Part shown: positions 56,523-64,000 of the stretch, piece by piece
How positions within the stretch are numbered: the stretch's first letter is position 1
How the letters are laid out: every line of letters begins with the position of its first letter
From: Sulfitobacter sediminilitoris
GTDB lineage: Bacteria; Pseudomonadota; Alphaproteobacteria; Rhodobacterales; Rhodobacteraceae
Length of the DNA stretch: 64,000 nucleotides
NCBI RefSeq assembly: GCF_010667575.1
Contig: NZ_JAABNT010000008.1
Span: 62,001 to 126,000, forward strand
Direction of reading: 5' to 3'
Made by a program: the position numbers and the translations under genes
The notes under the pieces: generated by a model
What the model was told of the DNA's origin: nothing
Databases searched by the model: none
The model's input: only the letters and a program-made list of their open reading frames with translations

Positions 56523-56926
56523 GCGCCGCGCTCAGCGTCCAGATAGCGGCGGACCCGCATCAGATCGGTCAACTCACCGCCAAGCATCACCGACAGCGCG
56601 GAATTGCCCCCAAAAGTCTGGTTCTCGGCCTTGATCCATCCGTAGCTGCGCTGCGGTTCAGCAAAGAGGATGCGCAGTGCCTTATGGATGCCCAGAAGGT
56701 TCGAAAGCCGCGCCTTGGTGTCCCGGTTGATGCGTCCCGGCTGCCCGGCCTTCCATCGCCGGTAGGTACGCACTGGCAGATCAAGCAGCGTGGCCGCTTC
56801 TTCATCGGAGATCTGCCACTTGCCAAACAAATTGATTACCGCGCGCAGCATTGCGCCGCCTTCCTCATCCGAAATCGGTTCAGGGGTGAAATCATGGGAT
56901 TTGGTTTCCAGTGGTTGCAGTGCCAT
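56516..56926 (-). CDS. Xre/MbcA/ParS-type antitoxin of the RES toxin
   Basis: 136-residue antitoxin with a helix-turn-helix in the N-terminal half (ISDEEAATLLDLPVRTYRRWKAG) and a C-terminal MbcA/ParS toxin-binding region (LSNLLGIHKALRILFAEPQRSYGWI with SALSVMLGGELTDLMRVRRYLDAERG). ATG at 56926 is selected because GGAGG lies five bases before it; an upstream ATG at 56938 falls inside the operator and would have no ribosome site. It represses its own promoter and binds the RES toxin. Confidence 0.87.
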   Translation of the reverse strand: MALQPLETKSHDFTPEPISDEEGGAMLRAVINLFGKWQISDEEAATLLDLPVRTYRRWKAGQPGRINRDTKARLSNLLGIHKALRILFAEPQRSYGWIKAENQTFGGNSALSVMLGGELTDLMRVRRYLDAERGAW

Positions 56927-56934
56927 CTCTTCCT

Positions 56935-56978
56935 CCATATGGCATCATATATGCTTTGCGATGCCATATGGCAAGACC
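56935..56978 (-). promoter_or_regulatory. Toxin-antitoxin promoter inside a 12-base inverted repeat
   Basis: CCATATGGCATC (56935-56946) and GATGCCATATGG (56960-56971) form a perfect inverted repeat with 13 bases between; each arm also contains the palindrome CCATATGG. On the minus strand TTGCCA and TATATG are 17 bases apart and lie over the arms and centre, so binding by the antitoxin would block polymerase. Confidence 0.75.
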
Positions 56979-57091
56979 GCTTGGCTATAGAGCGCAAGGT
57001 AAAGGCCCTATTCCATTGTACGAAGCCCTCCAACCTCACTGTTGCTTTTGCCATTGTGCCATCCACGGCTTTATTTCAGATTGGCGTGCAA

Positions 57092-58426
57092 ATGCGCTTT
57101 CTCAATGAAATGAAATCCGCCTGCATCTTTGCCATGCTCTCCATCTGTGCGGTTCAGGTGTCAGCCCAAAATTTGCCCGATCCAATTACCGATGCAGACT
57201 ATCGGCCTGTGAACCTGAACGAGGCAAAGCTGGGCCAGAGCCTATTTTACGACCCGATCTTGTCGGGCAACCGGAATGTCGCTTGCGCCACCTGCCACCA
57301 TCCGAAATTCGGGACCTCTGACGGCGTGTCCCTGTCATTTGGGGATGGCGGTATCGGGCTTGGGCCTGAGCGCAAGGCCGACCCTCTTGATCCGCCTGAA
57401 AACCGCATTCCGCGGAATGCGCCGGCGCTGTTTAACCTCGGTGCCACTGAATTCACTGTGATGTTCCATGACGGACGCCTTGAAGCGGCAGAAGATCACC
57501 CCGGAGGGCTGCGGTCCCCCATGGATGCTGACATGCTGAGCGGTTTTGCGTCCGTCCTGTCGGCCCAAACCATGTTTCCCGTCCTCAGCGCAGACGAGAT
57601 GGCCGGATCTTACAAGAAGAACGACATTGCCCGCGCCGTGCGCCAAGGGCGCATCACCGGACCGAAAGGCCCTTGGGACCTGCTGTCGCGTCGTGTAGCT
57701 GCGATCCCGGACTACGCGGCGCAGTTCAAGGCAGTCTATCCGCACATTGAAAATCCTGACGACATCGCGTTCACGGACATTTCAAACGCCATTGCTGCCT
57801 TCATGGCCTTCGAATGGCGTTCTGATACCTCACCATTTGACGCCTATCTCCGCAATGAAACAAAGTTGGATCCACTGGCCGAATATGGTCTGGCCCTTTT
57901 TTACGGCGATGCGGGGTGTGTTACCTGCCACAGCGGTCCTTTCCAGACGGATCACGATTTTCATGCCATGGCAGCCCCCCAGATCGGACCGGGAAAAGCA
58001 GCGGTTTTCGAAGATCACCACCGGGACGAAGGGCGCTTTCGCGTCACTGGCGATCAAGACGACCTCTACGCGTTCCGGACCCCGTCTTTGCGCAATGTCG
58101 CGCTGACCGGCCCCTACGGCCATGCCGGCAGCCACCGTGAACTTGCAGCCTTCATCGCGGATCACGCGAACCCGGCGGCAGGCCTCGCCCAGTATGACCG
58201 TGCGCAGGCCCTCTTGCCGGACCATAGCGCGCAGGATTTCACGGTTTTGGATGACCCCGAACAGGTAGCGGCCATCACGGCAGCGGTCAAAGCGCCCGCC
58301 GTTGGTCTGCAACCTGTGCATATCGAGGCGATCATCGCCTTTCTGGACAGCCTGACCGACCCTGTCGCCGTGCAGGGGCGCCTGGGCGTTCCTGACAGCG
58401 TGCCCAGTGGATTGCCGGTCCCTTAA
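57092..58426 (+). CDS. Di-haem cytochrome c peroxidase / MauG-like protein
   Basis: 444-residue exported protein with a signal peptide (FAMLSICAVQVSAQ) and two haem c motifs, CATCH near residue 66 and CVTCH near residue 275, plus LGQSLFYDPILSGNRNVACATCHHP and YGHAGSHREL typical of the CcpA/MauG family. It would act in the periplasm on peroxide or as a maturation oxidase. The start is uncertain: ATG at 57092 is used, but ATG at 57110 gives the cleaner signal peptide. It is convergent with the CRTAC1-like gene, overlapping 4 bases. Confidence 0.85.
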   Translation: MRFLNEMKSACIFAMLSICAVQVSAQNLPDPITDADYRPVNLNEAKLGQSLFYDPILSGNRNVACATCHHPKFGTSDGVSLSFGDGGIGLGPERKADPLDPPENRIPRNAPALFNLGATEFTVMFHDGRLEAAEDHPGGLRSPMDADMLSGFASVLSAQTMFPVLSADEMAGSYKKNDIARAVRQGRITGPKGPWDLLSRRVAAIPDYAAQFKAVYPHIENPDDIAFTDISNAIAAFMAFEWRSDTSPFDAYLRNETKLDPLAEYGLALFYGDAGCVTCHSGPFQTDHDFHAMAAPQIGPGKAAVFEDHHRDEGRFRVTGDQDDLYAFRTPSLRNVALTGPYGHAGSHRELAAFIADHANPAAGLAQYDRAQALLPDHSAQDFTVLDDPEQVAAITAAVKAPAVGLQPVHIEAIIAFLDSLTDPVAVQGRLGVPDSVPSGLPVP

Positions 58427-59907
58427 GGTTTCGTCATCAGATAGGTTTGCCCAGCATCCAGCTGGGCGCTTGATTGTGTGCCATCCGGCCATTCCACCGT
58501 GACCGTGGCGCGGTTGGCCATGCCCAAACCAAAATGACGCGGCAGCAATTGACCGCCCGCATGGCCCCCGCCGATTACCTGCTGGACCGACTGTAAACCG
58601 TTCTCTGTCTCAACGGTGATCCGGGCGCCGATAGCGTTTCTGTTGCCGCCGTGCTGCTTCAGGTCCACGCGCAACCAGTTGCCCGTACCTTCGGTGACGT
58701 TCCGATAAAGCTCCATCGGAGCACGGCGGTTCACGACCACGACATCAAGCCGCCCGTCCCCGTCGAAATCCGCCAGCGATGCGCCCCTTGAGCGTTCCAT
58801 CGTGGCGAGACCCGCCGCGTCGGCGACTTCGTCAAAGCTGCCATCGGACATCTGCATCAACAGATTATTGGGATCACGCGTTGCCATCCCCGGCATCTGA
58901 TCGACGTTTCCTTTGGTGATTAAGAGATCGGCCAGACCGTCGTTGTCGATATCTCCGAACTCGGCGTGCCATCCGGTCGAGGGGCGCCCATCCCCACCCG
59001 TATGGGGCCGTTGGGCATAGGTCCCCATTTCATAGGGCGCAGCGGTGTAGCTGCCGTCGGCTTGGGCGATCTGCAGCACCTGATCCCCCATTGAGGTCAG
59101 CATCACCTCATCGCGTCCATCCCCCGTCAGATCCCGGCTGGCAATGCCCATCCCCCAAAGCGCGACCGTCGGCCAACCGTCGTCTTCTGTCAGAAAGCGG
59201 CGTTCTGCGATGTCCCACATCTGTTCGTAGCCGCCTTCAACGTAGTAGTGCCGGTCGTTGGACAGACGCAGGGCGTTTCGACGCCGCGCATCTTCGGCAG
59301 CAAGAATTGACAAGGGGCAGAAGCCCGGCGTCAAAGGCGCGGCGGCATAGCCTTTGCCGATTGGGCGCAGGATGGCATTGTCGTCACAGGCCTCAAACGG
59401 GCCGTCGGGATCATTGCGGTCGACGTAGTTGCCGATGGCAAAGGTTGGTCTGTCATCCCCTTGCTCCCACCATGCGGTGAATGCGGTGCTCCATGCGTCG
59501 TCCTGCGGTAGCCCCCAAAGGCTGGTTGCGTCGTCGAAGGTGCAGTCCGGCCCGCCTTTGAGGATTTTGTTCGCCCCGACGCGCAGCACGAACAGATCCA
59601 TATGGCCGTCCGCGTCCACATCAATCGGATAGGCTCCGGTAACGCCTGTCATCGCAGGTAGAGGGGCGAGACGGAAGGTGAAGCTGCCGCCGTTTACCAT
59701 CAGGCTGGCGGGATTGCTTCCTCCGGCGGCAAAGACGTCTGGAAGGCCATCCGCGTTGCAGTCGAACACCGCAACGCCACCGCCAACGAAATGCTCCCAG
59801 TCGCCGCCGTAGATATGCTTGGGCAGCGCCGCTGAACGGTCCTCGAACAGGGGTGCTGCCAGCGCCCCCTGCCCGATAATTAAAAGTGCACCCGCCAGAC
59901 TTCTCAC
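58423..59907 (-). CDS. CRTAC1-like exported FG-GAP/ASPIC protein
   Basis: 494-residue protein with a signal peptide (RSLAGALLIIGQGALAA) and beta-propeller repeats. Five DxDxDG-like calcium loops are visible: DCNADGLPD, DVDADGHMD, DLTGDGRDE, DIDNDGLAD and DFDGDGRLD. The end (VRVDLKQHGGNRNAIGARITVETENG then GFGMANRATVTVEWPDGTQ-like) is the ASPIC/UnbV module found in CRTAC1 proteins. The role is extracellular or periplasmic; several such proteins occur next to MauG-type genes. Function unknown, family firm. Its ATG overlaps the ROK gene's stop on the same strand by 4 bases. Confidence 0.82.
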   Translation of the reverse strand: MRSLAGALLIIGQGALAAPLFEDRSAALPKHIYGGDWEHFVGGGVAVFDCNADGLPDVFAAGGSNPASLMVNGGSFTFRLAPLPAMTGVTGAYPIDVDADGHMDLFVLRVGANKILKGGPDCTFDDATSLWGLPQDDAWSTAFTAWWEQGDDRPTFAIGNYVDRNDPDGPFEACDDNAILRPIGKGYAAAPLTPGFCPLSILAAEDARRRNALRLSNDRHYYVEGGYEQMWDIAERRFLTEDDGWPTVALWGMGIASRDLTGDGRDEVMLTSMGDQVLQIAQADGSYTAAPYEMGTYAQRPHTGGDGRPSTGWHAEFGDIDNDGLADLLITKGNVDQMPGMATRDPNNLLMQMSDGSFDEVADAAGLATMERSRGASLADFDGDGRLDVVVVNRRAPMELYRNVTEGTGNWLRVDLKQHGGNRNAIGARITVETENGLQSVQQVIGGGHAGGQLLPRHFGLGMANRATVTVEWPDGTQSSAQLDAGQTYLMTKP

Positions 59908-61175
59908 GCTGCCCGCGCCTCGCCTCCAATCAGGCTGGCGGTCATGGCCGACAATGCCAGCGCCGCCGCGCCCCTTGCCCAGACCAGATCATCCCATGTA
60001 TTGATCGCGACCCTGCAGGGTCTGCGCCCTTCGTTCAGGGTCAGCTTTCGCATCGCATCCAGCACCTCATCCGCATAGAATTGGGCGTATTGCAGCCGCT
60101 CTCCCGACAGGATGATCAGCGCCGGATCAAAAAGCTGCACGACGTTTGACAACCCCAGCGACAAAAACCGCCCCGCCCGACGAAATATGGTATCCGCTGC
60201 CGCATGGCCTGATTTTGCTTTTTCAAAGAGGGTCGCGAGGACTTCTTCAGGGCTTTCTCCGCGGTCAAAGCTATGTCCCAATGCGGTCGATGCTTCCCGC
60301 GTCAGGGCGTAATCGGCAAGGTAGGCTTCAAGACATCCGCGCTGGCCGCATTGGCACAGGGCACCGTCCAACTGAACCTTGGTGTGCCCCAGCTCCAGCC
60401 CCATGCCATGGGCCCCGCGATAAAGCTGGTTTCCCATAACCAGGCCCATACCGACGCCGCTTTCGACAGTGACGACCGCAAAATCTGACATCGCACGTCC
60501 CTCTCCGAACCAAAGTTCGGCAAGGGTCAGCATATTGGCATCGTTGTCCAGTGAGACGGGGATGTGAAACCGGTCAATAAAGGCCGCTCTGAGGTTTTCA
60601 TCACGGGTTTCCAGCATGGAGGACCAAACGACTTTGCCAGTGCTATGGTCAATGATCCCCGGCATCCCGATCCCGACGGATTGGATGTCTTGCATGTCTT
60701 TGCCGCTATTTTTCAGCAGCTTATCGATCAACGTTTGTGTCTCATCCAAAAGCTGCGCCATAGGTCGGCGCACGTCTGAGGATGGCATCGCAGCATCTGC
60801 GAGGACGTTCCCCGCAAAATCGGCAAGCACCGCCGTATGGCGCTTGAACGCAAGCTTAATACCAATCACATGCGCTGCTTCTGGCACGACTTCGAGCGCG
60901 ACCTTGGGTCTGCCCCGCCCGGTCCCGCGTGGTTGGCGTTCGAACTCTCGCAGGAACCCTGCCGAGATCAGATCGGCGGTAAGCGTGGTTGTGGAACCTG
61001 CGCTAATTCCCAAGGCATGCGTGATGTCGGCGCGGGCCGCATGCCCCTGCGCGCGGACGAATTCGAACACTTGCTGCTTCAAAGGACGCGGCGTATCCTG
61101 AGGCGCTCGCAGCAACGGACCGCAGCCATCGGCTTGGGTCAATGCGCCCGCTTCTTGTATTAATTTCACTTCCAA
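59904..61175 (-). CDS. xylR: ROK-family transcriptional regulator (XylR/NagC type)
   Basis: 423-residue ROK regulator. An N-terminal winged helix (FVRAQGHAARADITHALGISAGSTTTLTADLISAGFL) is followed by the sugar-kinase-like ROK domain, with VGIGMPGIID, DNDANMLTLAELWFG and the CQCGQRGCLEAYLAD zinc motif. It is divergent from xylFHG, so it is the likely xylose-responsive repressor. The start is probably TTG at 61175, which has AAGGA seven bases upstream; a GTG six bases further in is an alternative. The CRTAC1-like gene follows on the same strand with a 4-base overlap. Confidence 0.87.
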   Translation of the reverse strand: MEVKLIQEAGALTQADGCGPLLRAPQDTPRPLKQQVFEFVRAQGHAARADITHALGISAGSTTTLTADLISAGFLREFERQPRGTGRGRPKVALEVVPEAAHVIGIKLAFKRHTAVLADFAGNVLADAAMPSSDVRRPMAQLLDETQTLIDKLLKNSGKDMQDIQSVGIGMPGIIDHSTGKVVWSSMLETRDENLRAAFIDRFHIPVSLDNDANMLTLAELWFGEGRAMSDFAVVTVESGVGMGLVMGNQLYRGAHGMGLELGHTKVQLDGALCQCGQRGCLEAYLADYALTREASTALGHSFDRGESPEEVLATLFEKAKSGHAAADTIFRRAGRFLSLGLSNVVQLFDPALIILSGERLQYAQFYADEVLDAMRKLTLNEGRRPCRVAINTWDDLVWARGAAALALSAMTASLIGGEARAA

Positions 61176-61274
61176 AGCTAAATCCTTGGTAAATTCCCCA
61201 AAGTGAGCAGATTTTTGGTCACCCTAGGCAGCAATTCCTATGTTTGCGAGCAAAAATTTACAAAATCAGCATTT

Positions 61275-61309
61275 TTTATTTTGACAGCTAAAATAAATTG
61301 CGAAAGATT
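61275..61309 (+). promoter_or_regulatory. xylF promoter with ROK operator across the -35
   Basis: TTTATTTT (61275-61282) and AAAATAAA (61290-61297) form a perfect inverted repeat with seven bases between, matching the AT-rich box of NagC/Mlc-type ROK repressors. The -35 TTGACA (61281-61286) sits inside it, and 17 bases on AAGATT (61304-61309) can serve as -10. Binding would directly occlude the promoter. Confidence 0.7.
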
Positions 61310-61374
61310 AACGTGACGGGTCACACGACTCGCGTCGCCACGCAGAAATGGGCGATACCTTCAGGGAGAGAGAA

Positions 61375-62409
61375 ATGAAAAAACTGTTTATGGCTGCCGC
61401 ACTGTCGGCCACGTCACTTGGCACCACTGTATCCGCAGATGGCCACGGCATGACTGTTGGTGTCAGCTGGTCCAACTTTCAGGAAGAACGCTGGAAAACT
61501 GATGAAGCGGCGATCAAGTCCTCTTTGGACGCTGCCGGCGCAAAGTATATTTCAGCGGATGCGCAGTCGTCCTCTGCCAAGCAGTTGTCAGACGTCGAAA
61601 GCCTGATCGCGCAGGGTGTTGATGCGCTCATCATCCTTGCACAGGACAGCGCGGCGATTGGGCCTGCTGTGGACGCGGCCGCTGCCGAGGGTATTCCTGT
61701 CGTGGGGTATGACCGCCTGATCGAAGATGGTCGCGCGTTCTATCTGACCTTTGACAACATCGAAGTCGGCCGGATGCAGGCGCGCGCCGTGCTCGAAGCC
61801 CAGCCCGAAGGCAATTACGTGATGATCAAGGGCTCGCCCACCGATCCCAACGCGGATTTCCTGCGCGGTGGTCAGCAGGAAGTGCTGCAAGAGGCGATTG
61901 ACGCGGGCAAGATCACCATCGTTGATGAAGCCTACACCGATGGCTGGCTGCCTGCAAATGCGCAGCGCAACATGGAGCAGATCCTGACAGCGAACGACAA
62001 CAATGTCGATGCGGTCGTGGCTTCGAATGATGGCACGGCGGGCGGTGTTGTTGCCGCGCTGACCGCACAGGGCATGGAAGGCATCCCGGTTTCCGGACAG
62101 GACGGCGATCACGCCGCGCTGAACCGCGTGGCCAAGGGTACGCAGACAGTGTCCGTCTGGAAGGACGCCCGCGAACTGGGCAAGGCCGCAGGCGAGATCG
62201 CCGTGCAGCTGGCCAAGAGCGACGGTGACATGAAAGCCGTGGGCGATGCGGTTGAATGGGAAACGCCGGGCGGCACCAAAATGGTCGCGCGCTTCCTGGC
62301 ACCGGTTCCGATCACCAAGGACAACCTGACCACCGTGGTAGACGCGGGCTGGATCACTCAAGAGGCTCTGTGTCAGGGCGTATCGGGCGGCCCTGCCCCT
62401 TGTAGCTAG
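61375..62409 (+). CDS. xylF: D-xylose ABC transporter binding protein
   Basis: 344-residue periplasmic sugar-binding protein with a signal peptide ([21 protein letters not shown]). The body follows Xyl[67 protein letters not shown] and [39 protein letters not shown] lies just upstream of the ATG. It delivers xylose to XylH/XylG and heads the operon. Confidence 0.93.
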   Translation: MKKLFMAAALSATSLGTTVSADGHGMTVGVSWSNFQEERWKTDEAAIKSSLDAAGAKYISADAQSSSAKQLSDVESLIAQGVDALIILAQDSAAIGPAVDAAAAEGIPVVGYDRLIEDGRAFYLTFDNIEVGRMQARAVLEAQPEGNYVMIKGSPTDPNADFLRGGQQEVLQEAIDAGKITIVDEAYTDGWLPANAQRNMEQILTANDNNVDAVVASNDGTAGGVVAALTAQGMEGIPVSGQDGDHAALNRVAKGTQTVSVWKDARELGKAAGEIAVQLAKSDGDMKAVGDAVEWETPGGTKMVARFLAPVPITKDNLTTVVDAGWITQEALCQGVSGGPAPCS

Positions 62410-62521
62410 TCTCCCTGCTCTGGTCCGTCTCGCGTGACGGGCCAGAGACCTTCGCAATCTTTCGCAATTTAGGTATCGTTGACCGGGCTGGTATCGTCGC
62501 TGGCACGAGAGGAGCACGATC

Positions 62522-63817
62522 ATGTCTGTAGAATCTGCCAATACACCGACGCCCCGACGCAAGCGCAGTCTGTTCGAAGAACTGGAACTGGACACGCGGT
62601 TACTGGGTATGATCGGTGCCTTCATTCTTGTGGCGCTCGTGTTCAATGTTCTGACAGACGGCCGTTTCCTGACACCGCGCAATATCTTCAACCTGACAAT
62701 CCAGACCGTCAGCGTTGCCATCATGGCGACGGGAATGGTCTTTGTGATCGTGACACGGCACATCGACCTTTCAGTCGGCGCGGTGCTGGCGGCCTGCTCT
62801 GCCCTGATGGCCATGACGCAGGTGCGCATCCTGCCCGGCATGGGGTTTGAGATCGGCCATTGGGCCATTCCCTGGGTCGCCATCGCCGCTGGTATTCTCC
62901 TTGGTGCGCTGATCGGGGCCTTCAACGGTTGGTTGATTGGTTATCAGGGTATTCCGGCCTTTATCGTCACCCTTGGTGGATTCCTGATCTGGCGCAACGT
63001 GGGCTGGTACCAGACCAACGGCCAGACCATCGGTCCGCTTGACCAGACCTTTATGATGTTTGGCGGGATCAACGGCACCTTGGGCGGAACAGTAAGCTGG
63101 ATCATCGGGGTGATCGCGATTGTGTTGGCCATCTTTGGCATCTTCAACGCGCGGCGGGTCAAGCTGGCGCATAACTTCCCGGTCAAGCCGATGTGGGCCG
63201 AGGTTTCACTTGCGGTGATCGCAACAGCCGCGATTGCGGGGTTCATCGGAATTCTGACCAGTTACGAAGTCCCTGCCCGCGTCGTGGCACGGGATCCTGC
63301 CAAATACGGCTGCGAAGTTGCCGAGGGCTGCGCCGCTGTCTACGGACTTCCGATCTCGGTTCTGCTGCTGATCGCGATTGCCGCGATCATGACAGTGGTC
63401 GCCCGCAAGACACGGTTCGGGCGCTACATTTTCGCCACCGGGGGCAACCCGGACGCGGCCGAGCTTTCGGGCATCAATACCCGGATGCTGACCGTCAAGA
63501 TATTCATGCTGATGGGGGTCCTCTGCGCACTTGCGGCGGTTGTTGCATCCTCACGCCTTGCCAACCATTCGAACGATCTGGGCACGCTTGACGAATTGAG
63601 AGTGATCGCCGCGGCAGTGATCGGCGGAACGGCATTGTCCGGGGGTATCGGCACGATCTACGGCGCGATCCTTGGCGCGTTGATTATGCAATCGCTGCAA
63701 TCGGGCATGGCCATGGTCGGCGTTGATGCGCCCTTGCAGAACATCGTCGTGGGCGCGGTTCTGGTTGTCGCCGTCTTTATCGACATTCAGTATCGCAAGC
63801 GCATGGGGGCAAAGTGA
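62522..63817 (+). CDS. xylH: D-xylose ABC transporter permease
   Basis: 431-residue inner-membrane permease of the ribose/xylose type, about ten or more helices. Markers are [47 protein letters not shown] segment and the C-terminal [24 protein letters not shown] block. An inserted loop (about 215-285) is normal for XylH. Its stop shares a base with the xylG start, so both are coupled. Confidence 0.93.
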   Translation: MSVESANTPTPRRKRSLFEELELDTRLLGMIGAFILVALVFNVLTDGRFLTPRNIFNLTIQTVSVAIMATGMVFVIVTRHIDLSVGAVLAACSALMAMTQVRILPGMGFEIGHWAIPWVAIAAGILLGALIGAFNGWLIGYQGIPAFIVTLGGFLIWRNVGWYQTNGQTIGPLDQTFMMFGGINGTLGGTVSWIIGVIAIVLAIFGIFNARRVKLAHNFPVKPMWAEVSLAVIATAAIAGFIGILTSYEVPARVVARDPAKYGCEVAEGCAAVYGLPISVLLLIAIAAIMTVVARKTRFGRYIFATGGNPDAAELSGINTRMLTVKIFMLMGVLCALAAVVASSRLANHSNDLGTLDELRVIAAAVIGGTALSGGIGTIYGAILGALIMQSLQSGMAMVGVDAPLQNIVVGAVLVVAVFIDIQYRKRMGAK

Positions 63818-64000
63818 TGACACCTTTGGTTGAAATGAAGAATGTCTCCATCGCCTTTGGCGGGGTGCAGGCGGTCGATAACGTCAGCATCGATCTCTAC
63901 CCCGGTGAGGTCGTTGGCCTTCTGGGGCATAACGGTGCCGGCAAATCCACCCTGATCAAGATGCTGTCGGGGGCCTACAAGATGGACAGCGGCGAGATAT
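63817..64000 (+). CDS. xylG: D-xylose ABC transporter ATPase (3' partial)
   Basis: Only the first 61 codons lie inside the window. They begin [20 protein letters not shown] and carry Walker [10 protein letters not shown], followed by [16 protein letters not shown], the N-terminal half of a sugar ATPase of the XylG/RbsA type. The frame is open at the window edge. It completes xylFHG. Confidence 0.9.
   Translation, partial: MTPLVEMKNVSIAFGGVQAVDNVSIDLYPGEVVGLLGHNGAGKSTLIKMLSGAYKMDSGEI

Noticed and set aside
61588..62925. Long open frame on the minus strand opposite xylF/xylH (445 codons)
   Set aside because: It spans two real genes and their gap; product has no motif.

Overview
The window reads as chromosomal DNA of a marine alphaproteobacterium of the Rhodobacteraceae (Roseobacter group). 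Pointers are the fairly high GC content, the L21 protein with a long C-terminal helix-hairpin-helix tail, a ChpT-type phosphotransferase, ornithine-lipid genes olsB-olsA, a complete beta-hydroxyaspartate cycle cluster and many ATGA-type gene overlaps. The genus cannot be fixed from this sequence alone.

Region 1 (1-18686) is a catabolic and transport island. It holds the carboxyltransferase-like pair PxpB/PxpC, a solute-binding-protein paralogue without a signal peptide, a GntR regulator with two winged helices, a polyamine-type ABC importer with two different ATPases, two short-chain dehydrogenases, an amidase, HyuA/HyuB (ATP-dependent hydantoinase/oxoprolinase type), an N-carbamoylsarcosine-amidase-like hydrolase, a small DMT exporter and an Old Yellow Enzyme. 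The most economical reading is uptake and hydrolysis of a cyclic ureide or imide, for example N-methylhydantoin (a creatinine product) going to N-carbamoylsarcosine and sarcosine. The substrate is an inference.

Region 2 (18687-34400) is mainly housekeeping: a gene-poor stretch, tRNA-Ser(CGA), two tandem DUF2059 genes, rplU-rpmA, two acetyltransferases around a LysE exporter, obgE-proB-proA, chpT, olsB-olsA, rpsB-tsf, and a LuxR solo overlapping aroQ.

Region 3 (34401-42184) holds a tightly coupled operon: AcsA-like ligase, fused E1 alpha/beta 2-oxoacid dehydrogenase, E2 acyltransferase and a stand-alone acyl carrier protein. It is followed by a class II glutamine amidotransferase and a divergent ATP-grasp-like protein.

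Region 4 (42185-55760) is the most coherent module. Purine ring breakdown (NCS2 permease, PuuD urate oxidase, UraH, a PuuE allantoinase fused to OHCU decarboxylase, AllE, AllA) surrounds bhcR and bhcABCD. The ureide pathway ends in glyoxylate, and the beta-hydroxyaspartate cycle turns two glyoxylate into oxaloacetate, so the locus would link purine nitrogen salvage to net carbon assimilation. Allantoate hydrolysis is the one step with no gene here. A NadX-type aspartate dehydrogenase closes the block.

Region 5 (55761-64000) holds a RES/Xre toxin-antitoxin pair with its promoter inside an inverted repeat, a di-haem peroxidase/MauG gene convergent with a CRTAC1-like FG-GAP protein, and a ROK regulator divergent from xylF-xylH-xylG. 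The last gene is cut by the window edge.
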